Shown here one piece after another: positions 9,181 through 16,811 of a stretch of DNA of 64,000 nt. The notes under the pieces are model-generated. The model searched no databases and was not told where the DNA came from. It saw only the letters and a list, made by a program, of their open reading frames with translations. A program made the translations under genes and the position numbers. The stretch comes from Bacteroidia bacterium (GTDB taxonomy: Bacteria; Bacteroidota; Bacteroidia; Bacteroidales; VadinHA17): assembly GCA_026391215.1 (NCBI GenBank), contig JAPLDX010000106.1:23441-87440 (forward strand), read 5' to 3'. Numbering within the stretch: position 1 is the stretch's first letter; each line of letters starts with the position of its first letter.

Positions 9181-10422
9181 ATGAACGCTAACAAAAATGA
9201 GGCTACGGCTGTCCGTGGTGACAGTCGCCTCGTGGGTAGTTCTTCCGAAGAAGAACCTGGCGCGAAAACCATGATTTTTTCGCAAAACGAGATCCCAATT
9301 CAGTTAGTTAGCAACCGAAGTTCGGAGTTCATGCACCGCTACTTCCCCCTAACAACTATCGATTCCTGGAATGATTGGAAATGGCAAATGCGAAATGCTA
9401 TCACAAGCATTGACGAGCTAAAGAAAATCATGAAATTATCCGAAAAGGAGATTATGGCTATTAATAATCTTAAGGGCCGCCTCCCAATGAGGATAACTCC
9501 GTATTTTGCTTCGCTTATTTTTGACACCGGGTATTCACATCCTCTCAGGAGAAACGTAATACCTGTTGTTGAAGAGCTGCTACAAAGCAGCAGTGAGCAA
9601 TCCGATCCGTTACATGAGAAATCATCTTCTCCTGTTAAAGGTATAGTTCACAGATACCCCGACAGGATACTTTTCACTGTAACCCAGGTATGTTCTAATT
9701 ATTGCAGATATTGTACACGTTCGCATTCTGTAGGCAAACTGGACAAGCTCGGCAAACAGGATTTTGAGAAAGCCTTTAATTATATTGCTACTCATAAGGA
9801 GGTAAGAGACGTTCTCATCAGCGGTGGAGATCCACTTACCCTCAGCGATGCTCTCCTTGAATACATTGTTTCAAATATTAGAAGCATTGCACATGTTGAA
9901 ATAATACGTATAGGCACAAGAACACCTGTTGTATTACCCCAGAGGATTACTGACAACCTGGTCAACATGCTGAAAAAATATCAGCCTCTTTATTTCAGCC
10001 TTCATTTTTCGCATCCTGCTGAAGTAACTGACGAATGTGCAAAAGCTTGCAACAAGCTGGCCGATGCCGGATTTCCTCTTGGAAGTCAGACTGTCCTTCT
10101 TAAGGGCATTAATGATAATGTCCCCGTTATGAAGGAGCTCATGCACAAGCTGCTTATGATAAGAGTACGGCCTTATTATTTATATCAATGTGATCTCATT
10201 CCCGGTTCAGGTCATTTCAGGACCACTGTGAAGAAAGGTCTCGAAATAATGAAAGGATTACGAGGTTTCACAAGCGGTTATGCTGTGCCTACTTTTGTTG
10301 TTGATGCTCCTGGAGGAGGTGGTAAGATCCCGTTGATTCCGAATTATGTTGTTGAGCATAACAGTGAAAAAATAGTGCTGCGTAACTATAAGGGTGTTCT
10401 ATGTGAATACCCTGAAAAATAA
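9181..10422 (+). CDS. KamA-family radical SAM amino acid 2,3-aminomutase
   Basis: Radical SAM/PLP enzyme that moves an amino group from C2 to C3, giving a beta-amino acid. The cluster motif CSNYCRYC holds Cys171, Cys175 and Cys178; SGGDPL follows. Lys382 in DAPGGGGK is the PLP lysine. Asp338 (YQCD) and Asp375 (VVDAP) are 37 residues apart, the spacing of the two Asp residues that hold the side-chain amine of lysine in clostridial lysine 2,3-aminomutase. Glutamate 2,3-aminomutase has Lys and Asn there, so a basic substrate such as lysine is likely. The local CDLIPGSGHFRTT differs from typical lysine enzymes. Residues 1-30 look non-conserved and overlap three RNA hairpins, so Met31 (9271) may be the true start. 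First gene of a four-gene operon. Confidence 0.88.
   Translation: MNANKNEATAVRGDSRLVGSSSEEEPGAKTMIFSQNEIPIQLVSNRSSEFMHRYFPLTTIDSWNDWKWQMRNAITSIDELKKIMKLSEKEIMAINNLKGRLPMRITPYFASLIFDTGYSHPLRRNVIPVVEELLQSSSEQSDPLHEKSSSPVKGIVHRYPDRILFTVTQVCSNYCRYCTRSHSVGKLDKLGKQDFEKAFNYIATHKEVRDVLISGGDPLTLSDALLEYIVSNIRSIAHVEIIRIGTRTPVVLPQRITDNLVNMLKKYQPLYFSLHFSHPAEVTDECAKACNKLADAGFPLGSQTVLLKGINDNVPVMKELMHKLLMIRVRPYYLYQCDLIPGSGHFRTTVKKGLEIMKGLRGFTSGYAVPTFVVDAPGGGGKIPLIPNYVVEHNSEKIVLRNYKGVLCEYPEK
9199..9283 (+). promoter_or_regulatory. Three consecutive hairpins around the KamA start, candidate cis-regulatory RNA
   Basis: Three strong stems follow one another. First, GAGGC (9199-9203) and GGCTGTC (9207-9213) pair with GACAGTC (9220-9226) and GCCTC (9227-9231) around a 6-nt loop. 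Second, GTTCTTC (9239-9245) pairs with GAAGAAC (9250-9256) around a CGAA tetraloop. Third, GCGAAAA (9262-9268) pairs with TTTTCGC (9277-9283), with the in-frame ATG at 9271 in its loop. The overlapping 30 codons look non-conserved. It may be an untranslated leader controlling initiation at 9271. It matches no riboswitch class I know, including the lysine riboswitch. Confidence 0.4.
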
Positions 10423-10427
10423 TACTT

Positions 10428-11405
10428 TTGATGAAAGTTGGTTTGACTTATGACCTGCGGTCATGGTATCTTGACCAGGGTTATTCTATGGAGGATACTG
10501 CAGAATTTGATAAGCAGGAGACTGTTGATGCTATTGATTCAGCCATCCGTAAAATGGGATTTGAAACTGAACCTGTCGGCAATTGCTTCCAGTTAATTGA
10601 AGCATTGGCCGCAGGCAAGAAATGGGACCTGGTATTTAATATTGCAGAAGGACTCTATGGCGACGGACGCGAATCAGTGGTCCCTGCAATACTGGATCAA
10701 TATAAAATTCCATACGTCTTTAGCGGACCTGTCATCCTTGGAGTTTCACTGAATAAATATCTTACAAGACTGATTGTTTCAGCAGCAGGAGTTCCGGTGA
10801 GTCCTGGTATGCTTATATCAACCAGAGAAGATATCAGAAAATGCAAACTGGAGTATCCTCTGTTTATAAAACCAGTTTCTGAAGGCACCGGAAAAGGCAT
10901 TACTGAAAAGAACCTGCTGAAATCACCGGCTGAATTAAAGGAAATGGCAGAATATATCCTGGACAGGTTCAACCAGCCTGCTCTTGTTGAAGAATATCTT
11001 CCGGGAAGGGAGTTTACTGTTGGTGTGATCGGATCGGGTGATGAAACTGTTGCGATAGGTGGCATGGAAATAGAATGCAAGAATAACTACCCCTACTCCG
11101 TCGAGTACAAGGAAAACTATCAGGAATTCTGTAAATATATCCCGATGACTAAGGAGTTCAGTGAAGAATGCAAAACTGTCGCTCTGAATGTATGGAAAGC
11201 ACTCGGCGGTGTCGATGCAGGTAGAGTTGATGTTAAAGCCGACAGGAATGGTAGGATTTGCTTCATGGAGGTGAACCCACTCGCCGGACTTCACCCTATC
11301 CATTCCGACCTGCCTATATTATCCAGACTGATTAATATTGATTATCAGACACTGATGGAGATGATAATTAAATCAACCTTAAAAAGGCACGGATTGAAGC
11401 TATGA
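10428..11405 (+). CDS. D-Ala-D-Ala-ligase-like ATP-grasp enzyme (first copy)
   Basis: ATP-grasp ligase of 325 aa that should activate a carboxylate as acyl phosphate and join it to an amine. Visible elements: N-terminal lobe ending DLVFNIAEG (68-75); central lobe with IKPVSEGTGKG (148-157) for ATP phosphates and LVEEYLPGREFTVGV (186-200); C-terminal lobe with DAGRVDVK (263-270) and MEVNPLAGLHP (280-290) for Mg2+. True Ddl enzymes have GEDG after the first lobe motif, whereas here it reads GLYGDGRESVVP, so cell-wall D-Ala-D-Ala synthesis is unlikely. It follows the aminomutase by 5 nt and overlaps the next ligase by 4 nt. A beta-amino acid from KamA is the natural candidate substrate (inference). 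ATG at 10428 or 10431. Confidence 0.85.
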   Translation: MMKVGLTYDLRSWYLDQGYSMEDTAEFDKQETVDAIDSAIRKMGFETEPVGNCFQLIEALAAGKKWDLVFNIAEGLYGDGRESVVPAILDQYKIPYVFSGPVILGVSLNKYLTRLIVSAAGVPVSPGMLISTREDIRKCKLEYPLFIKPVSEGTGKGITEKNLLKSPAELKEMAEYILDRFNQPALVEEYLPGREFTVGVIGSGDETVAIGGMEIECKNNYPYSVEYKENYQEFCKYIPMTKEFSEECKTVALNVWKALGGVDAGRVDVKADRNGRICFMEVNPLAGLHPIHSDLPILSRLINIDYQTLMEMIIKSTLKRHGLKL

Positions 11406-12373
11406 CCAGACAAAGATGCTGCATATTATTTAATCAACCACGTGAAAATGCCACATCAGACGAACTGGATGTTCTTGACCAGGTGGAATATATTGAAAAC
11501 AATTTAAGGGAACTTGGCATTGAGACTTACCGGAAAGGCATAACTCTTGATTTTATAAACGAGATAGCATCTCTCTCCGCAGATAAACCGGATTTTGTAT
11601 TTAACCTGGTTGAATCAATAAACAATAAGGGTGAGCTGTGTTATTTCATACCAGCTCTTTTGAATATGCATTCGATACCATATTCAGGAAATCCCCTGGA
11701 GGCAATGTTTATCACAACAAGCAAGGCGCTTACCAGCAAGACATTAAAAAAAGCAGGGATAAATAATCCTCAGGGATATTATCCTTCACAGTACACTCTT
11801 CTTGTTCCGGGAAATAAGTATATCATTAAGCCAATATGGGAAGATGGCTCACTGGGCATAACAGGCGACTCCGTTTTTACCTATGAACCTGGTTATGTGG
11901 CCAAGCTGAAGAACTTCAGCGATTCACACTGGTTCATTGAAGACTATATTGACGGAAGGGAATTTAATATAAGTGTCATTTACAGTGAAAACGGGCCGGA
12001 AGTATTGCCTGCCGCAGAAATGACATTCAATAACTATTCTGACGAAATGCCACGGATAGTAGATTTTAAGGCAAAATGGGAAGAAGGCAGCTTTGAATAT
12101 GAAAATACAATCAGGAAATTCCCCGGCATGAATCTCAATCCCCGTCTTAAGGAAAGAATTGAATCTGCCGCCCTGAAGTGCTGGTCTGAATTCGGACTTA
12201 AAGGTTATGCAAGAGTAGATATGCGGGTCGACCAAAATGATAATCCTTACGTGATTGAAGTTAATGCAAATCCGTGTCTGTCTCCTGATAGCGGTGTTGT
12301 TGCAGCCACAATCGCAGCTAACCTGCCGTTTACTACTGTTCTTACACGGATAATCAGCGATTTAAATAAATAA
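11402..12373 (+). CDS. D-Ala-D-Ala-ligase-like ATP-grasp enzyme (second copy)
   Basis: Second ATP-grasp ligase of the cluster, 323 aa, clearly diverged from its neighbour. It has DFVFNLVESINNKGE (64-78), the ATP loop IIKPIWEDGSLGI (141-153), FIEDYIDGREFNISV (178-192), and the Mg2+-binding end GYARVDMRVDQNDNPYVIEVNANPCLS. The Ddl GEDG segment is replaced by NNKGELCYFIPAL, implying a different acceptor. The ATGA overlap with the first ligase indicates coupled, stoichiometric expression. Two ligases downstream of one aminomutase suggest two successive peptide bonds or a heterodimer. Neither can be decided from sequence. Confidence 0.85.
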   Translation: MTRQRCCILFNQPRENATSDELDVLDQVEYIENNLRELGIETYRKGITLDFINEIASLSADKPDFVFNLVESINNKGELCYFIPALLNMHSIPYSGNPLEAMFITTSKALTSKTLKKAGINNPQGYYPSQYTLLVPGNKYIIKPIWEDGSLGITGDSVFTYEPGYVAKLKNFSDSHWFIEDYIDGREFNISVIYSENGPEVLPAAEMTFNNYSDEMPRIVDFKAKWEEGSFEYENTIRKFPGMNLNPRLKERIESAALKCWSEFGLKGYARVDMRVDQNDNPYVIEVNANPCLSPDSGVVAATIAANLPFTTVLTRIISDLNK

Positions 12374-12374
12374 A

Positions 12375-12863
12375 ATGATGACAGTTATTTCTGAAGGTAT
12401 CAAGCCTGAAGACAGGAAAAAGATTGAAGAGATACTCAGATCGACAAATTTCTTTTACGAATTTGAGATCAACACTGCACTGGATATTGCTGATGAGACG
12501 TTGTCGGAAGGGATGGAAAAAAGCGGATATTTCTGGCTCAAAGCAACTGATGAGGATGGCGTAGTGGCATTTGCCAACTACGGGAAGAATGAATTTTCGA
12601 CGCACTCTTGGGAGCTATACTGGATTGCAGTTCATGACTCATCAAGAAATAAGAAACTGGGTTCAGCAATGTTAAAAGCTGTCGAGGATAATGTAATCAA
12701 ATCAGGGGGTAAGATCCTTTGGATCGAAACATCGGGACGTCCTTTGTATGCTTCAACTGAAGCCTTCTATAAGCATAAGGGATATGAACTGGCAGCTAGT
12801 TTGAAAGACTTCTACGGACCAGGTGATCCTAAACAAGTTTATGTCAAGGTCCTGAAAACTTAA
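12375..12863 (+). CDS. GNAT-family N-acetyltransferase of the KamA/ATP-grasp cluster
   Basis: GNAT fold protein of 162 aa. The acetyl-CoA pyrophosphate loop is in WIAVHDSSRNKKLGSAMLKAVE (about 77-98); the first Gly of the usual R/Q-x-x-G-x-G/A is Lys here, while the second Gly is kept. The C-terminal half (ILWIETSGRPLYASTEAFYKHKGYE, then DFYGPGDPKQVYVK) is typical of GNATs of small-molecule type. It starts 1 nt after the second ATP-grasp stop and closes the operon. By analogy with methanogen AblA/AblB, where lysine 2,3-aminomutase and a GNAT make N-epsilon-acetyl-beta-lysine, it may acetylate the beta-amino acid product. That role is inference. Confidence 0.82.
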   Translation: MMTVISEGIKPEDRKKIEEILRSTNFFYEFEINTALDIADETLSEGMEKSGYFWLKATDEDGVVAFANYGKNEFSTHSWELYWIAVHDSSRNKKLGSAMLKAVEDNVIKSGGKILWIETSGRPLYASTEAFYKHKGYELAASLKDFYGPGDPKQVYVKVLKT

Positions 12864-12870
12864 AAGCTGA

Positions 12871-13320
12871 TTATTTTATCAGATTTGCATTGTAATACTC
12901 CGATTTTCCTGTCACCTCATCTCCCAACCAGTCAGGTTTCTCAAATTTTTCGGATTCAGAGCCCAGTTCTATTTCGGCAATTACCAGTCCTTCATTCTTA
13001 TCGTGAAATACATCAACTTCAAAAATATGTTTCCCTTGTGGTACCATGTGCCTCGTTTTCTCGATCTTGCCGGGAAGACAGATCTTCATTATTTCCACCG
13101 CATCTGCCATTGGAATCTGGATTTCCCATTCACCGCGGGCAATTGATATGCCATGTGGCTTGCTCTTTATTGTAAGAAAGGCTTTTCTTCCTGCAGTTCT
13201 GACTCTTATTGTTTTATCAGGATCTATCGAAAGGTAAGTCTGTTTGATATTTACTTTCTTAATTGCCAGATGCCTGAACTCTCCTTTTACAAGGAATTTA
13301 CGTTCAATTTCGGTGCCCAT
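12871..13320 (-). CDS. CYTH-domain protein (triphosphate tunnel enzyme)
   Basis: 149-aa triphosphate tunnel metalloenzyme. The signature ExExK is at the extreme N-terminus (Glu4-Ile-Glu6-Arg-Lys8), followed by IRVRTAGRKAFLTIKSK and RGEWEIQIPMADA, the basic and acidic strands lining the tunnel, and VDVFHDKNEGLVIAEIEL. Small stand-alone bacterial members usually hydrolyse inorganic triphosphate or thiamine triphosphate. The adenylate cyclase activity that names the family is less likely here. It is convergent with the KamA operon (7 nt apart) and monocistronic. Confidence 0.9.
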   Translation of the reverse strand: MGTEIERKFLVKGEFRHLAIKKVNIKQTYLSIDPDKTIRVRTAGRKAFLTIKSKPHGISIARGEWEIQIPMADAVEIMKICLPGKIEKTRHMVPQGKHIFEVDVFHDKNEGLVIAEIELGSESEKFEKPDWLGDEVTGKSEYYNANLIK

Positions 13321-13484
13321 CTTTTTTCTGTAAAGTTAGAGCGTTTGTCAAAAAATGAGTAACGTTAGTGGAATTAATCTTAAGCAATAATGGATATAAT
13401 TTTTGAGATTTCCAATTTATCTACAGGCCTTCATCTTAAGAAAAACATGGTTCATAACTGATTATGCCATGTTCGTGTAAAAAA

Positions 13485-13516
13485 TTTGGATTGTATTTAA
13501 AGATTTGATAAATTTG
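13485..13516 (+). promoter_or_regulatory. Bacteroidota-type promoter for a putative small RNA
   Basis: TTTG at 13485-13488 and TAAATTTG at 13509-13516 are separated by 20 nt, an exact match to the Bacteroidota housekeeping promoter. Predicted transcription begins near 13523. The next clear gene start (ung, 13677) lies beyond a terminator-like hairpin, so the immediate product is more likely a short RNA. Confidence 0.5.
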
Positions 13517-13522
13517 AAAGAT

Positions 13523-13650
13523 TAGACTCTTATTTTTAAAATCTTAATGAGATTGAGTCCTTTGTTATATTATCAGCAGAAGTAGTTTTAGTTTAGGTTG
13601 GTAGGGTGATTAGGTAAAGGGGCTGTCAGATTCTGAGACAGTCCTTTTAT
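13523..13650 (+). ncRNA. Putative small RNA between promoter and terminator
   Basis: The 356-bp gap 13321-13676 holds no convincing protein gene but has a good promoter at its centre and, 100 nt further on, the hairpin GGGCTGTC (13620-13627) pairing with GACAGTCC (13637-13644) followed by TTTTAT. Together these outline an RNA of about 130 nt. The only frame inside is 12 codons (13547-13585, MRLSPLLYYQQK), without a clear ribosome binding site. Alternatively the hairpin is an attenuator ahead of ung. No known RNA family is recognised. Confidence 0.35.
13618..13650 (+). terminator. Terminator-like hairpin upstream of ung
   Basis: An 8-bp stem with one G-U pair (13620-13627 with 13637-13644) is followed by a short T-rich tail (TTTTAT). 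The tail is weak, so read-through into ung is plausible. Confidence 0.4.
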
Positions 13651-13676
13651 TTAGGTACAGCGAATTACTATATTAA

Positions 13677-14342
13677 ATGGACGTACTGATAGAATCAAGC
13701 TGGAAGTCGAGGCTCAGCCCGGAATTTGAGAAGGAATACTTCATCAGGCTTTCTGAGTTTGTAAAGGATGAATACAGGACAAAAACCATTTTCCCTCCAG
13801 GCTCTCTTATCTTCAATGCTTTCAATTTATGTCCCTTCGATAAAATAAAGGCAGTGATAATCGGTCAGGATCCATATCATGGTCCGGGACAGGCTCACGG
13901 ATTATGCTTTTCAGTAAGGGAAAGCGTGGAATTTCCTCCAAGCCTGGTTAATATATTCAAAGAGATAGAATCAGACCTTGGCTACAAGCCAATGCTTACA
14001 GGAAATCTTGAAAGATGGGCAGCACAGGGAGTCCTTCTTCTTAATGCAACTCTTACTGTCAGGGCCCATCAGGCTGGTTCGCACCAAAAAAAGGGATGGG
14101 AGGAATTTACAGATACCGTTATAAGAATAATCAATACTGAAAGGACGAATATAGTATTCTTCCTCTGGGGCGCTTATGCACAGAAAAAGGGTGAATCAAT
14201 AGACAGATCAAGGCACCTTGTGCTTGAATCGGTACACCCCTCCCCTCTCTCTGCAGCCAGAGGTTTTTTTGGCAATAAACACTTCAGCAAGTGTAATGAA
14301 TACATGTCTGAAAAAGGCATTGAACCTATAAACTGGAGATAG
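13677..14342 (+). CDS. ung: Uracil-DNA glycosylase, family 1
   Basis: Base-excision repair enzyme removing uracil from DNA. The 221-aa protein has the water-activating motif GQDPYHGPGQAHGLCFS with Asp65 and His68, the LLLNATLTV strand holding the uracil-binding Asn, and the Leu-intercalation loop HPSPLSAARGFFG with catalytic His187. Length and motifs are complete. It is preceded by the putative small RNA and its last 17 nt overlap the 3' end of the convergent PLP-enzyme gene. Confidence 0.97.
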   Translation: MDVLIESSWKSRLSPEFEKEYFIRLSEFVKDEYRTKTIFPPGSLIFNAFNLCPFDKIKAVIIGQDPYHGPGQAHGLCFSVRESVEFPPSLVNIFKEIESDLGYKPMLTGNLERWAAQGVLLLNATLTVRAHQAGSHQKKGWEEFTDTVIRIINTERTNIVFFLWGAYAQKKGESIDRSRHLVLESVHPSPLSAARGFFGNKHFSKCNEYMSEKGIEPINWR

Positions 14343-15507
14343 CTTCCAGCGCTGAAGAAATAATTCCGGTGAGCTCCCCTGTATCTTCAAAACCTGCTGA
14401 TAACCTTATCATCCCGGGTTCAGGGTATTTTGCCCCCCATACTGATTCAACCGGCAGCATCATTGTACGCGGATCGCCAAGACTTGGTATTATCCTTATC
14501 CTCTCTGAGACTGCTTTTATGAATCCATCCCTGATAAGTTTTTTTTCAGAACCTGAATTACCTTTAAAATCAACTGTTACCATTCCCCCAAAACCATTAC
14601 CTGCGAAAAGCTTTACAGCCTCCTCGTAGCTCGGATGCTCCGGTAACCCCGGATACCAGACTTTTCTTACCCTCTTTGACGCACCTAATAATCCGGCAAT
14701 CACTGAAGCATTCACGCATTGCCGTCTGAACCTTAAACTGAAAGTCTGTATCTGATCATGAAGCCTGTATGCATCATCAGCCGAAAGCATATGACCTGTA
14801 AGTTTCCTGTATTCAACAGCAGCTTTCATGAGTTCATTATCATTTCCGCACACAACTCCTGCAGTGATATTACCATGTCCCGATAAATACTTTGTAGCGC
14901 TGTGAATTACGACATCTGCTCCGCTGACAAGAGGCTTCCACAGTTCAGGAGTAGCGAAAGTATTGTCAACAATGACTTTTGCTTTGTATTTTCTTGCTAT
15001 TTCAATCACACCAGCAGCATCAGGAACTATAAGCATCGGATTGGAAATTGATTCAATATAGACCAGCTCCGGTCTTAGTGTCTCCATGACTGATTCAAAT
15101 TCATGAAGATCATATTGTTCATTCTGCGGTGAAAAGTAATGAATATCAAGCCCTCTTCTTTTTTTCAGGACTGACTCAGCAAATGATAATGTACCGCCGT
15201 AAATCTCATTGAAGAACAGCCATGGCTTAATAGAATTTCCATCCTGGAAAACAGAAAGTGTTATATCTATAGCTGACATTCCGGACTCTGTCAGGAGAGT
15301 CCATTCTGATCCCTCCAGCTTCATAATCTCCTCTTCAGCCGCCACAACTGTTGGATTCCGGTAACGGGAATAGATATACAGATCCGGTACACGCTGATTT
15401 TCAGTCTCTTTCCTGAAAGCTTCTGATGCGGTATCCGCATCAAATAGCTCAAATCCGGCATCCCTGTACACAGGAATACGCTGACTGTTAATTTCTTTAT
15501 TCTTCAT
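14326..15507 (-). CDS. Cys/Met metabolism gamma-family PLP enzyme (cystathionine synthase/lyase-like)
   Basis: Fold-type I PLP enzyme acting on sulfur amino acids. Visible: YSRYRNPTVVAAEEEIMKLEG (substrate and PLP phosphate contact), the strand VIVDNTFATPELWKPL with the Asp that binds the PLP nitrogen, the Schiff-base lysine in HSATKYLSGHGNITAG, and the C-terminal SVWGAKYPEPGMIRLSAGFEDT that binds the carboxylate. Members include cystathionine gamma-synthase, gamma-lyase and O-acetylhomoserine sulfhydrylase, and the reaction cannot be fixed here. The frame is open to an ATG at 15582, but those 25 residues do not fit the family, so the ATG at 15507 (MKNKEINSQRIPVYRDAG) is preferred. Confidence 0.87.
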   Translation of the reverse strand: MKNKEINSQRIPVYRDAGFELFDADTASEAFRKETENQRVPDLYIYSRYRNPTVVAAEEEIMKLEGSEWTLLTESGMSAIDITLSVFQDGNSIKPWLFFNEIYGGTLSFAESVLKKRRGLDIHYFSPQNEQYDLHEFESVMETLRPELVYIESISNPMLIVPDAAGVIEIARKYKAKVIVDNTFATPELWKPLVSGADVVIHSATKYLSGHGNITAGVVCGNDNELMKAAVEYRKLTGHMLSADDAYRLHDQIQTFSLRFRRQCVNASVIAGLLGASKRVRKVWYPGLPEHPSYEEAVKLFAGNGFGGMVTVDFKGNSGSEKKLIRDGFIKAVSERIRIIPSLGDPRTMMLPVESVWGAKYPEPGMIRLSAGFEDTGELTGIISSALEAISSL

Positions 15508-15586
15508 TAACTCAATTTTATGTGTCAGGAGACTTTTCATTCCCGGCAGGAATGAAACCAAAATCAGGACAGAATCTGTCAAAAAC

Positions 15587-15985
15587 CTATTTCAGAACAA
15601 GAGCTTCATCGAGAATTGTTTCGTCAATTTCAAGTATTTTACTATCCCAGTTCTTAATATAAACCACATAAGTGATTTTCATCAGTCCCATATAATGAGA
15701 GTAGGTATTATCGACTGGTCCGGTGGAAAAGAGTATCCCGTTAATTCTCGCGGATATTTCTGCATAAGGATATGCAGTTTCAAAACGGTGATATTCAGAG
15801 GCATTTCCTGCGGTTATATTACCCAGTGTGTCGACCTCATCGTCTATTTTGACTATTAATTCATTGAATGTCTGGTCGGAAATGTTTCTGACTCGTACGT
15901 CAGTTGGCCCCTTGGGCTCAAATTCTGTTTTTTTGCAGGAGACGACAGCAACCGCTATTAAAACAAGATAAAATAACTTCTTCAT
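15587..15985 (-). CDS. Hypothetical lipoprotein
   Basis: 132-aa lipoprotein with a short signal peptide and lipobox (LIAVAVVSC, Cys17) followed by KKTEFEPKGPTDVRVRNIS. The rest is predicted beta-rich (TFNELIVKIDDEVDTLGNITAGNASEYHRF and following strands) with no family I recognise. It lies between the Bat operon and the PLP enzyme on the same strand, with 64 nt to BatE, and could be the distal member of either unit. Function unknown. Confidence 0.8.
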   Translation of the reverse strand: MKKLFYLVLIAVAVVSCKKTEFEPKGPTDVRVRNISDQTFNELIVKIDDEVDTLGNITAGNASEYHRFETAYPYAEISARINGILFSTGPVDNTYSHYMGLMKITYVVYIKNWDSKILEIDETILDEALVLK

Positions 15986-16049
15986 AGCCGGGGAAGATTA
16001 TTTGTTTCAGATATTTGACGCTAAATATAGCAAAAAAGTTGCAAAAGGA

Positions 16050-16811
16050 TCAAATTATTTCAAGACTGCTTACAGGGATCCATCCCTTATTGCCGTCTGA
16101 AAGCCTTATCTCGTACCATTCGCCTACTTCATCCTCAACTGTCACTTTAGTTCCTTCATGAAGCACAAACAAGTCTGTTCCGCTGCTGTCAGGCGAGCTT
16201 TTCCCATTGACAGCGGGGCTGTAGATTATTGCTTTCTTACTGTCGTAAACCATATTTTTGTTTCTCAGCGATAAAGCCAGGGAGGTTATGGACACAATAA
16301 AAAACAGGACGGCAAGCCAGAATCCAAGTACCTTAAGCTTATATTTTGAGGTATAAAAATAAAGTGAGAGGAATAAAAGACAAAGGATAAAAGAAGCAAT
16401 GCTGATCTTCGCCCATGTATTTGTCGAAAGAGAAAGTGCAAGGAGATTATACCACCTCACGAAAAAGAGCTCAGGGATCTCCTCAAAACGGTCAACGACA
16501 AGAGTACGAGCGATCTGGAGGTTATAATTTATATTTTCATCTCCTGGTTTCAGCAGATAAGCTCTCTCAAAGAATAGAATAGCACCGGGTATATTATTTA
16601 ACTTGAAATAAGCGTTCCCGATGTTATATTCAAGTTCAGCTGAACGATAGCCGGTTCTGTAAATATCTACCCATGACTCAAGCGCTTTTTCGTAATTGCC
16701 CGAAGAAAAGCTCTCTGCTCCAGCCTTGAATTTCTCTTCCGTAGTTTCCTGTGAAAGGAGATTTACAGACAAGACCATGAGTAATATTAATAATGTTCTC
16801 AGTTTCATCAT
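16050..16811 (-). CDS. batE: BatE, TPR and SH3-domain membrane protein
   Basis: Last gene of the Bat operon (253 aa). Signal-like N-terminus (TLLILLMVLSVNLLSQE), two or three TPR repeats (FKAGAESFSSGNYEKALESW, then AELEYNIGNAYFKLNNIPGAILFFERA, about 28-100), two membrane segments (about 130-150 and 160-180), and a C-terminal bacterial SH3 domain (LHEGTKVTVEDEVGEWYEIRLSDGNKGWIP). The ATG overlaps the batD stop by 4 nt. Bat proteins are linked to aerotolerance and envelope stress in Bacteroides and Leptospira studies, but the molecular role of BatE is not settled. Confidence 0.88.
   Translation of the reverse strand: MMKLRTLLILLMVLSVNLLSQETTEEKFKAGAESFSSGNYEKALESWVDIYRTGYRSAELEYNIGNAYFKLNNIPGAILFFERAYLLKPGDENINYNLQIARTLVVDRFEEIPELFFVRWYNLLALSLSTNTWAKISIASFILCLLFLSLYFYTSKYKLKVLGFWLAVLFFIVSITSLALSLRNKNMVYDSKKAIIYSPAVNGKSSPDSSGTDLFVLHEGTKVTVEDEVGEWYEIRLSDGNKGWIPVSSLEII

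Noticed and set aside
9181..9290. Lysine riboswitch upstream of the lysine-type aminomutase
   Set aside because: The hairpins do not show the five-helix junction or conserved core of the lysine riboswitch and are too short; left as an unknown structured segment.
10428..12373. Cell-wall D-alanine-D-alanine ligase (ddl)
   Set aside because: Both proteins have the ATP-grasp core but lack the GEDG segment of true Ddl and sit with an aminomutase rather than with mur genes.
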